A stretch of DNA of 9,052 bases from JANNGZ01 sp031404155 (GTDB lineage Bacteria; Pseudomonadota; Gammaproteobacteria; Burkholderiales; Burkholderiaceae_C): the NCBI GenBank assembly GCA_031404155.1, contig JANNGZ010000280.1, positions 1-9,052 on the forward strand, given 5' to 3'. The notes under the pieces are model-generated. The model did not search any database. It was not told where the DNA came from and worked only from the letters and a program-made list of their open reading frames with translations. The translations under genes and the position numbers were made by a program. Below are positions 1-5,725 of this stretch, piece after piece (position 1 is the stretch's first letter; each line of letters opens with the position of its first letter).

Positions 1-1209
1 GACGGCCGGCACCTCCACCTGCAAGTCGATGCGGTCGAGCAGCGGGCCCGACAGCCGCGCCTGGTAGCGCAGGATCGCATCGGGCGTGCAGCGGCAGCTG
101 CGCCCGGTGGCGGCGAACGCGCCGAGGTAGCCGCAGGGGCAGGGGTTCATCGCCGCGACGAGCTGGAAGCGCGCCGGGAACGAGGCCTGGCGCGCCGCGC
201 GCGAGATCGTGATGCGGCCGTTTTCCAGCGGCTCGCGCAGCGCCTCGAGCGCGGCGCGCGGGAACTCGGGCAGCTCGTCGAGGAAGAGCACGCCGCCATG
301 GGCGAGCGAGATTTCGCCCGGCCGCGGCGGCGAGCCACCCCCCACCAGCGCCACAGCGCTGGCCGAATGGTGCGGCGCGCGCACCGGGCGCAGGCGCCAC
401 TGTGCCGCATCGAAGCCCGAGCGTGACAGGCTGGCCAGCGCGGCACTCGCCAGCGCTTCGTCGTCGGTCATCGGCGGCAGCAGGCCGGGCAGGCGCTGCG
501 CCAGCATCGACTTGCCGGTGCCGGGCGGGCCGACCATCAGGATGCTGTGGCCGCCGGCGGCGGCGATCTCGAGGGCACGTTTCGGCGCGGCCTGGCCACG
601 CACATCGGCCAGGTCGGGCGGATTTCGCGGGCGCGTCAACACCCGCGCCACCGCACGCGGCAGCGGCACCGCTGCGTCGCCCGGCTGCAGCGCGGCGACC
701 ACGTCGAGAAGGTGTTTGGCGCCGCGCACATCGATGCCTTGCACCAAGGCGGCCTCCTCGGCGCTGAGCTGCGGCAGCACCAGCGCGCGCGGGTTGGCTT
801 GGGGTTCACCCCGGCTTCGCATCGCGAGTGCCATCGCAAGCGCGCCGCGCACCGGCCGCAGCTCTCCCGCAAGTGAAAGCTCGCCTGCAAACTCGTAGGC
901 CAAAAGTCGTGCCGGGTCGATATGCCCGGAAGCGGCGAGGATGCCGAGCGCGATCGGCAGGTCGAAGCGGCCGGATTCCTTCGGCAGGTCGGCGGGCGCC
1001 AGGTTGACCGTGATGCGCTTGTTGTTCGGGAACTCCAGGCCGCTCTGGGCGAGCGCCGCCCGCACCCTTTCACGCGCTTCCTTGACCTCGGTGTCGGCGA
1101 GGCCCACCAGCGTGAAGCTCGGCAGGCCGTTGGCCAGGTGCACCTCCACCTGCACCGCGGGCGCGTCCAGACCATCCAGCGAGCGGCTGGCCAGCACGGC
1201 AAAAGTCAT
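1..1209 (-). CDS. yifB: YifB/ComM-family Mg-chelatase-like AAA+ ATPase (C-terminus cut by window edge)
   Basis: The frame read leftward from the ATG at 1209 is open to the window edge and gives 403 residues. The family is usually about 500 residues, so roughly the last 100 (the Mg-chelatase C-terminal domain) are missing. Residues about 20-140 match the Lon-like ChlI domain seen at the N-terminus of YifB. The AAA+ core follows, with Walker A GPPGTGKS at 227-234 and Walker B VLFLDE at 307-312. A CPC/CRC four-cysteine motif (C357, C359, C372, C374) may bind metal, and SGPLLDRIDL comes just before the edge. A good ribosome site, GGGAGGAC, lies about 8 bases before the ATG. In naturally transformable bacteria ComM is a hexameric helicase that promotes branch migration during integration of incoming DNA; that role is inferred here from homology. 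The gene is divergent from the porin-glnK-amtB operon. Family assignment is firm; the link to transformation is less so. Confidence 0.93.
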   Translation of the reverse strand, partial: MTFAVLASRSLDGLDAPAVQVEVHLANGLPSFTLVGLADTEVKEARERVRAALAQSGLEFPNNKRITVNLAPADLPKESGRFDLPIALGILAASGHIDPARLLAYEFAGELSLAGELRPVRGALAMALAMRSRGEPQANPRALVLPQLSAEEAALVQGIDVRGAKHLLDVVAALQPGDAAVPLPRAVARVLTRPRNPPDLADVRGQAAPKRALEIAAAGGHSILMVGPPGTGKSMLAQRLPGLLPPMTDDEALASAALASLSRSGFDAAQWRLRPVRAPHHSASAVALVGGGSPPRPGEISLAHGGVLFLDELPEFPRAALEALREPLENGRITISRAARQASFPARFQLVAAMNPCPCGYLGAFAATGRSCRCTPDAILRYQARLSGPLLDRIDLQVEVPAV

Positions 1210-1414
1210 CGCGCTTGTCCTCCCGGCCCGGTGGCTCCGGCGCCTTGTTCGTCGATTGTGATGTCGATTGGCGAACGGGCCGCTCGTCGATCGTCGCGCC
1301 GGCCGCGCAGGCGATTTTGGACCGCCGCATGGACTGACGCACGGGCGTCTCATGCACCGACTCCCGGCCGGCTCGACGCGCGCCCAAATCATGTGCCCGC
1401 AGCCCCTGGGTACT

Positions 1415-1431
1415 GGCACTGATTCGGTGCC
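1415..1431. promoter_or_regulatory. Putative NtrC binding site (strong dyad)
   Basis: The sequence GGCAC-TGATTCG-GTGCC is a perfect five-base dyad around seven bases. It fits the known NtrC operator layout GCAC-N7-GTGC. Its centre (1423) is about 180 bases upstream of the transcription start predicted from the sigma-54 element, a normal enhancer distance. The downstream genes glnK and amtB are classic NtrC targets, which supports the call. Binding itself is inferred. Confidence 0.66.
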
Positions 1432-1444
1432 CAGCCGATTTGTG

Positions 1445-1461
1445 CTCTCGCTTTTGGTGCG
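1445..1461. promoter_or_regulatory. Possible second, weaker NtrC site
   Basis: The right half (TTTTGGTGC) fits an NtrC half-site well, but the left half (TCTC instead of GCAC) is poor. The centre at 1453 is 30 bases, about three helical turns, from the strong dyad. NtrC enhancers often pair two sites at about this spacing so that dimers cooperate. I rate it mainly on spacing; as an isolated motif it would not be convincing. Confidence 0.35.
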
Positions 1462-1576
1462 TCGCGACCGCTGACGGCCCCGGACATCGGGCCGCGCCGG
1501 CGCCGCCATGGCGGTCGCGGTTCCGGCGTTCTCCACCAGGGCGGAGCTGTCCGCGACGCCCGGGGGCAAAACACTC

Positions 1577-1592
1577 TGGCACAGAAGCTGCA
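1577..1592 (+). promoter_or_regulatory. Sigma-54 (-24/-12) promoter for the porin-glnK-amtB operon
   Basis: TGGCAC-AGAAG-CTGCA matches the RpoN consensus TGGCAC-N5-TTGCA with exact spacing and one mismatch (C for the first T of the -12 element). The invariant GG and GC pairs are both present. Transcription should start near 1603, leaving a leader of about 36 bases before the porin ATG. Together with the upstream NtrC-like dyad this points to induction under nitrogen limitation, the usual control of glnK-amtB in proteobacteria. Confidence 0.8.
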
Positions 1593-1638
1593 AAGCCTGG
1601 TCAGCGTTTGTTCCCTCGTCGAAACGGAGTCTCTCCTC

Positions 1639-2388
1639 ATGATCAAAAAATCGCTTCTCGCCGCCGCTGCGGCCACCGCCCTGGCCTTGCCGGGTCTCAG
1701 CTTCGCCGACCTGGCCTTCAACGTCGGCGCGGTCACCGACTACCGCTATCGCGGCATTTCGCAGTCGCGCCTGAAACCGGCGATCCAGGGCGGCATCGAC
1801 TTCACCCAAGGCGGCTTCTACGTCGGTGCCTGGGGTTCGAGCATCAAGTGGATCAAGGACGCCGGCACCATCTTCGCGGTCGACACCGGCAGCGCCAACA
1901 TCGAGCTCGACCTCTACGGCGGCTACAAGGGTGAGATCGTCAAAGGCCTGGGCTACGACCTGGGTGTGCTGACCTATGTCTACTCCGGCAACAAGCTCGG
2001 TGCGATCCCCGGCTTCCACAACGCCGACACCACCGAAATCTACGGCGCGCTGACCTACGGGCCGGGCACCTTGAAGTACTCGCACGCGGTGACCAACACC
2101 TTCGGCAACTTCGACAGCAAGAACAGCTACTACTTCGACCTCTCGGCCACCTTCGACGTCGCCGGAATCTCGCTCACTCCGCATGTGGGCTACCAGAAGA
2201 TCACCGGCAGCTACTCGTCGGTGGCGAGCTACACCGACTACGCACTCACCGCCTCCAAGGACTTCAGCGGTCTGGTGGTGAGCGCGGCGATCGTCGCCAC
2301 CGATGCCGACAAGACCTGGTACGTCAGCCCGTCGAACAAGTTCCTCGGCAAAACGGCCGTGGTGCTCGGCGTCAAGTACAACTTCTGA
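1639..2388 (+). CDS. TorF-family putative outer-membrane porin
   Basis: The 249-residue product starts with a typical Sec signal peptide: two lysines, an Ala/Leu core, and likely cleavage after SFA at residue 23. The mature part opens with FNVGAVTDYRYRGISQS, the hallmark of the TorF/Gcw_chp porin family. It is rich in alternating aromatic and polar stretches and ends in VKYNF; a C-terminal phenylalanine is the usual outer-membrane barrel signal. The start is supported by CGGAG at 1625-1629, nine bases before the ATG. It is the first gene after the sigma-54 promoter and lies 20 bases from glnK, so it is probably co-transcribed with glnK-amtB. This suggests a nitrogen-scarcity channel passing small solutes to the periplasm. 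The substrate is unknown and channel activity is inferred from the family; a non-channel barrel role is possible. Confidence 0.88.
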   Translation: MIKKSLLAAAAATALALPGLSFADLAFNVGAVTDYRYRGISQSRLKPAIQGGIDFTQGGFYVGAWGSSIKWIKDAGTIFAVDTGSANIELDLYGGYKGEIVKGLGYDLGVLTYVYSGNKLGAIPGFHNADTTEIYGALTYGPGTLKYSHAVTNTFGNFDSKNSYYFDLSATFDVAGISLTPHVGYQKITGSYSSVASYTDYALTASKDFSGLVVSAAIVATDADKTWYVSPSNKFLGKTAVVLGVKYNF

Positions 2389-2408
2389 AACCAGCCGGAG
2401 CCACGACC

Positions 2409-2747
2409 ATGAAGATGGTGACTGCCATCGTCAAGCCCTTCAAGCTCGACGAAGTTCGTGAGGCCCTCAGCGGCATCGGAGTGCAAGGCATCACGGTGAC
2501 CGAGGTGAAAGGCTTCGGGCGCCAAAAGGGCCACACCGAGCTCTACCGGGGCGCCGAGTACGTGGTCGACTTCCTGCCCAAGGTGAAGATCGAAGCCGCG
2601 GTGGACGACGCCATCGTCGACCGCGTGATCGAAGCGATCGAAGCCTCGGCGCGCACCGGCAAGATCGGCGACGGCAAGATCTTCGTCTCCGCGCTCGAAC
2701 AGGTGGTGCGCATCCGCACCGGCGAAACCGGCAAAGACGCGCTCTGA
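2409..2747 (+). CDS. glnK: P-II nitrogen regulatory protein GlnK
   Basis: The 112-residue product has the exact usual length of P-II proteins. The opening MKMVTAIVKPFKLDEVREAL is closer to GlnK than to GlnB (KKIDAIIKPF), and the position next to amtB confirms GlnK. The T-loop carries Y51 in YRGAEYVVDF, the tyrosine uridylylated by GlnD. The B-loop TGKIGDGKIF (83-92) and the C-loop R101/R103 for nucleotide binding are intact, as are Q39 and K58, used for ATP and 2-oxoglutarate. The trimer senses energy and 2-oxoglutarate; the unmodified, ADP-bound form plugs AmtB at the membrane. GGAG at 2397-2400, eight bases before the ATG, supports the start. The gene lies 20 bases after the porin gene and 31 bases before amtB, consistent with one operon. 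Confidence 0.96.
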   Translation: MKMVTAIVKPFKLDEVREALSGIGVQGITVTEVKGFGRQKGHTELYRGAEYVVDFLPKVKIEAAVDDAIVDRVIEAIEASARTGKIGDGKIFVSALEQVVRIRTGETGKDAL

Positions 2748-2778
2748 CGCCGTCGGACAAGCTCCCAAGGACATCCAG

Positions 2779-4263
2779 ATGAAAAAATTCATTGCTACTT
2801 TGGCGCTAGCCTGCGCGTCGTTCGGCTTTGCCGCTCCGGCGCTGGCACAGGCAGCCTCGGCGCCCGAGGCGGCGGCTCCGGCGGCGGCCGCAACAGCAGC
2901 TTCGGCCGCGGCCACCGTTGCCGCGCCGGCGGCCTCGGCCGCAGCGGCCGCGGTGCCCAACAAGGGCGACACCGCCTTCATGACGGTGGCCACCGCGCTG
3001 GTCATCCTGATGACCATTCCCGGCCTGGCGCTGTTCTACGGCGGCCTGGTGCGCAGCAAGAACATGCTCAGCGTGCTGATGCAGGTGTTCATGATCTTTG
3101 CGCTGATCTCGGTGCTGTGGGTGGTCTACGGCTACTCGCTGGCCTTCACCGCGAGCAACCCCTTCTTCGGCACGCTGGACAAACTGTTCCTGAAAGGAGT
3201 GACGCCGGACTCGATCGCGGCCACCTTCAGCAAGGGCGTGGTGTTGCCGGAGCTGACCTTCATCGCCTTCCAGGGCACCTTTGCCGCGATCACCACCGCG
3301 CTGATCGTCGGTGCCTTCGCCGAGCGCATCAAGTTCTCGGCGGTGATGCTGTTCGCGGTGCTCTGGTTCACCTTCGCGTACCTGCCGGTGGCGCACATGG
3401 TCTGGTACTGGGACGGCCCCGACGCGATCACCGACGAGAAGAGTCTCGCCACGGTGACCGCGGCCGCCGGCTTCATGTGGGCCAAGGGCGCGCTGGACTT
3501 TGCCGGCGGCACCGTGGTGCATATCAACGCCGCGGTGGCCGGCCTGGTGGGTGCGTTCGTGATCGGCAAGCGCGTGGGCTACGGCAAGGAGTCAATGACC
3601 CCGCACAGCCTGACGCTCACGATGGTCGGTGCGTCTTTGCTCTGGGTCGGCTGGTTCGGCTTCAACGCCGGCTCCAACCTGGAAGCCAACGGCATTGCCG
3701 CACTCGCCTTCATCAACACCATCGTGGCGACCGCGGCGGCAACGCTTTCCTGGGCCGGGGCCGAAGCGATGATCAAGGGCAAGGCCTCGATGCTCGGTGC
3801 CGCGTCGGGCGCGGTGGCCGGCCTGGTCGCGATCACCCCGGCCTGCGGCTTCGTGGGTGTCGGCGGTGCGCTGGTGATCGGCCTGTTGGCCGGTGTCGTC
3901 TGCCTTTGGGGCGTGAACGGCCTGAAGCGCCTGCTCGGCGCCGACGACTCGCTGGACGTGTTCGGTGTGCACGGCGTCGGCGGCATCCTTGGCGCGCTGC
4001 TCACCGGCGTGTTCGCCTCGCCCTCGCTCGGCGGCCTCGGCGCCTGCGACTACGTGGCCAACAAGTGCGGCGTGTTCCCGGGCATCGGCGCGCAGGTGTG
4101 GATCCAGGCTCAGGGCATTTTCTACACGGTGCTGATCTCGGGCGTGGTGGCCTTCGCCGCCTTCAAAATCGTCGACCTGGTGATCGGGCTCCGCGTGCCG
4201 GAAGATGAAGAGCGCGAGGGGCTGGATATCACCTCGCATGGTGAGACCGCGTACAGCAAATAG
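2779..4263 (+). CDS. amtB: Ammonium channel AmtB
   Basis: The 494-residue product is an Amt/MEP/Rh-family inner-membrane channel that conducts ammonium into the cell as a trimer. All key sites are present. With Escherichia coli mature numbering in brackets they are: gate phenylalanines F168 (F107) and F295 (F215), W209 (W148), D240 (D160) and the twin histidines H248 (H168) and H398 (H318). The tail RVPEDEEREGLD...SHGETAYSK is the conserved cytoplasmic end that contacts GlnK. Two parts are unusual. A signal peptide (residues 1 to about 23, ALA cleavage) is followed by an Ala/Pro-rich stretch (about 24-60) before the first membrane helix. About 19 extra residues lie between W209 and D240 compared with the E. 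coli protein. AAGGA at 2767-2771, seven bases before the ATG, supports the start. It is the last gene of the putative operon. Confidence 0.96.
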   Translation: MKKFIATLALACASFGFAAPALAQAASAPEAAAPAAAATAASAAATVAAPAASAAAAAVPNKGDTAFMTVATALVILMTIPGLALFYGGLVRSKNMLSVLMQVFMIFALISVLWVVYGYSLAFTASNPFFGTLDKLFLKGVTPDSIAATFSKGVVLPELTFIAFQGTFAAITTALIVGAFAERIKFSAVMLFAVLWFTFAYLPVAHMVWYWDGPDAITDEKSLATVTAAAGFMWAKGALDFAGGTVVHINAAVAGLVGAFVIGKRVGYGKESMTPHSLTLTMVGASLLWVGWFGFNAGSNLEANGIAALAFINTIVATAAATLSWAGAEAMIKGKASMLGAASGAVAGLVAITPACGFVGVGGALVIGLLAGVVCLWGVNGLKRLLGADDSLDVFGVHGVGGILGALLTGVFASPSLGGLGACDYVANKCGVFPGIGAQVWIQAQGIFYTVLISGVVAFAAFKIVDLVIGLRVPEDEEREGLDITSHGETAYSK

Positions 4264-4267
4264 GCGT

Positions 4268-4310
4268 AGCGCGCCAAGGACGACAGCGGGCTTGGCGCGC
4301 TTCGCGCCAA
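4268..4310 (+). repeat. Two mutually exclusive hairpins built on a near-perfect direct repeat
   Basis: Five bases after the amtB stop, AGCGCGCCAAG (4268-4278) pairs perfectly with CTTGGCGCGCT (4291-4301) around a 12-base loop. Alternatively, TTGGCGCG (4292-4299) pairs with CGCGCCAA (4303-4310) around a three-base loop. The two hairpins share 4292-4299 and cannot form together. Underlying this is a 21-base direct repeat, 4271-4291 and 4304-4324, with two mismatches and a 33-base period; the second copy runs into the terminator stem. Neither hairpin is followed by a T tract, so a role in protecting the mRNA 3' end is more likely than termination. No function is proven. Confidence 0.7.
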
Positions 4311-4320
4311 CAACGACAGC

Positions 4321-4352
4321 GGGCCGCCCTTTGGGCGGCCCTTTCCTTTTTT
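4321..4352 (+). terminator. Rho-independent terminator after amtB
   Basis: GGGCCGCCC (4321-4329) and GGGCGGCCC (4333-4341) form a perfect nine-base GC stem with a TTT loop. It is followed by TTTCCTTTTTTT, a strong T-rich tail. The site is 58 bases after the amtB stop and should end the porin-glnK-amtB transcript before gshA. Confidence 0.9.
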
Positions 4353-4393
4353 TGGTTTTGGTCTTGCCCTCTCCCGGGGAGCCCGCACCTGCC

Positions 4394-4399
4394 TAGAAT
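4394..4399 (+). promoter_or_regulatory. Possible -10 element for gshA
   Basis: TAGAAT matches TATAAT at five of six positions and lies 30 bases before the gshA ATG, downstream of the amtB terminator, where a gshA promoter would be needed. No good -35 hexamer is found at 17 bases spacing (CTCCCG there), so the call rests on the -10 and its position. Confidence 0.35.
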
Positions 4400-4429
4400 T
4401 GTCCGACCCCCCAAGCAGGCAGCAAGCAC

Positions 4430-5725
4430 ATGGTTCCCCACCTCATCACCGCGCTCACCGGCCCGATCAACGAGCTCGAACAACGCATCCTCGAATCGAT
4501 GCCTGCGATCGAGCGCTGGTTCCGGCTCGAGTGGATGGAGCACACGCCGCCCTTCTACAGCTCGGTGGACCTGCGCAACGCCGGCTTCAAGCTCGCGCCG
4601 GTGGACACCAACCTGTTCCCCGGCGGCTTCAACAACCTCACGCCCGAGATGTTGCCGCTGGCGGTGCAGGCCGCGATGGCGGCGATCGAGAAAATCTGCC
4701 CCGAGGCCAAGAACCTGCTGCTGGTGCCCGAGAAACACACCCGCAACCCGTTCTACCTGATGAACGTGCAGCGCCTGACGCAAATCTTCCACCAGGCGGG
4801 GCTGAACGTGCGCCTGGGCTCGCTGGACGAAACCATCAAGGAGCCCACGCCGCTCACCCTGCCCGACGGCAGCACGCTCACCGTGGAGCCCTTGCAGCGC
4901 CACCGCGGACGCCTGGGCACGAAGGACTTCGACCCCTGCACCATCCTGCTCAACAACGACCTCTCCGCCGGCATCCCCAAGGTGCTGGAGAACCTGCACG
5001 AGCAGTACCTGCTGCCGCCGCTGCACGCGGGCTGGGCGGTGCGACGCAAGACCAACCACTTCCAGAGCTACGAAGAGGTGGCGAAGAAATTCGCCAAGCT
5101 GCTCGGCATGGACCCGTGGCTGATCAACCCGATGTACACCCATTGCGGCAAGGTGAATTTCGCCGACGGCGCCGGCATGGACTGCGTGCAGGGGAATGCC
5201 GAAACCCTGCTCGCCAAGATCCGCCGCAAGTACAAGGAATACGGCATCAACGAGAAGCCCTTCGTCGTGGTCAAGGCCGACAACGGCACCTACGGCATGG
5301 GCATCATGACGGTGCGCGACGCGAAAGACCTGGACGAGATCAACCGGCGCACGCGCAACAAGATGAGCGTTATCAAGGACGGCCAGGAGGTCACCGAGGT
5401 GATCATCCAGGAAGGCGTGCCGACCTACGAGCGCATGAACGACGCGGTGGCCGAGCCGGTGGTCTACATGATCGACCGCTACGTGGTCGGCGGCTTCTAC
5501 CGGGTGCATGCCGAACGCGGCGTCGACGAGAACCTGAACGCGCCCGGCTCGTCCTTCGTGCCGCTGGCCTTTGCTGAATCGAACCACCTGCCCAAGCCGG
5601 GCGAAAAACCCGGCGCCAGCGCACCCAACCGCTTCTACATGTACGGCGTGATCGCACGCCTGGCGATGCTGGCCGCGAGCTACGAGCTCGAAGCCACCGA
5701 CCCCGAAGCCGAGATATACGACTGA
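4430..5725 (+). CDS. gshA: Glutamate-cysteine ligase, proteobacterial ATP-grasp type
   Basis: The 431-residue product belongs to the GshA family first defined in Acidithiobacillus and common in beta-proteobacteria, distinct from the E. coli GshA fold. It joins L-glutamate and L-cysteine using ATP to form gamma-glutamylcysteine, the first and limiting step of glutathione synthesis in the cytosol. Recognisable blocks are VDTNLFPGGFNNL (58-70), the glycine-rich nucleotide-binding stretch VKADNGTYGMG (281-291) and MIDRYVVGGFYRVH (347-360). Length is normal and the frame intact. The ribosome site is weak (AGGCAG upstream), but the ATG at 4430 gives the family-typical N-terminus. gshA commonly follows amtB and precedes gshB in related bacteria; here gshB does not follow. 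The last 46 bases overlap the end of the oppositely oriented kinase gene. Confidence 0.93.
   Translation: MVPHLITALTGPINELEQRILESMPAIERWFRLEWMEHTPPFYSSVDLRNAGFKLAPVDTNLFPGGFNNLTPEMLPLAVQAAMAAIEKICPEAKNLLLVPEKHTRNPFYLMNVQRLTQIFHQAGLNVRLGSLDETIKEPTPLTLPDGSTLTVEPLQRHRGRLGTKDFDPCTILLNNDLSAGIPKVLENLHEQYLLPPLHAGWAVRRKTNHFQSYEEVAKKFAKLLGMDPWLINPMYTHCGKVNFADGAGMDCVQGNAETLLAKIRRKYKEYGINEKPFVVVKADNGTYGMGIMTVRDAKDLDEINRRTRNKMSVIKDGQEVTEVIIQEGVPTYERMNDAVAEPVVYMIDRYVVGGFYRVHAERGVDENLNAPGSSFVPLAFAESNHLPKPGEKPGASAPNRFYMYGVIARLAMLAASYELEATDPEAEIYD

Larger units (their letters stand above)
1210..1638. other. Long divergent intergenic region with regulatory sites
   Basis: These 429 bases between yifB and the porin gene hold no reading frame that resembles a protein I know; the open frames here read as low-complexity, arginine-rich GC shadows. 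The right half holds the NtrC-like dyad, a weaker second copy and the sigma-54 promoter listed separately. Other visible structure is a perfect 12-base palindrome at 1503-1514 (CCGCCATGGCGG) and a short direct repeat GTCGATTG at 1251-1258 and 1263-1270, near the yifB start. I could not identify a convincing sigma-70 promoter for yifB or an IHF site. The length suits an enhancer-dependent promoter, which needs room for upstream activator sites and a DNA loop. Confidence 0.7.

Noticed and set aside
1354..1368. A third NtrC-like half-site (GCAC-N7-CGGC)
   Set aside because: Only one half matches, and it is not at helical spacing from the strong dyad, so chance is the better explanation.
1210..1638. 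A small gene such as ubiK, which I recall lying near yifB and glnK in some relatives
   Set aside because: I looked for a short coiled-coil protein of about 80-90 residues on both strands and found no frame resembling it; my memory of the neighbourhood is also not firm enough to claim a loss.
1440..1934. A plus-strand frame overlapping the porin start
   Set aside because: The porin frame has a signal peptide and family motif; the overlapping frame is Arg/Pro-rich with no recognisable feature.
2841..2960. The repetitive GCG/GCC-rich stretch as a possible tandem-repeat or regulatory element
   Set aside because: It is in frame within amtB and encodes the Ala/Pro-rich tail; the repeats are irregular and explained by alanine codons.
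2238..3017. A 259-codon minus-strand frame across the porin end, glnK and the amtB start
   Set aside because: It spans three real genes and a repetitive alanine-coding stretch; its alanine run is the mirror of the AmtB Ala-rich tail.
4229..5587. A 452-codon open frame on the minus strand across gshA
   Set aside because: It is rich in Val, His, Arg and Gln without any family motif, and gshA on the other strand is clearly real.
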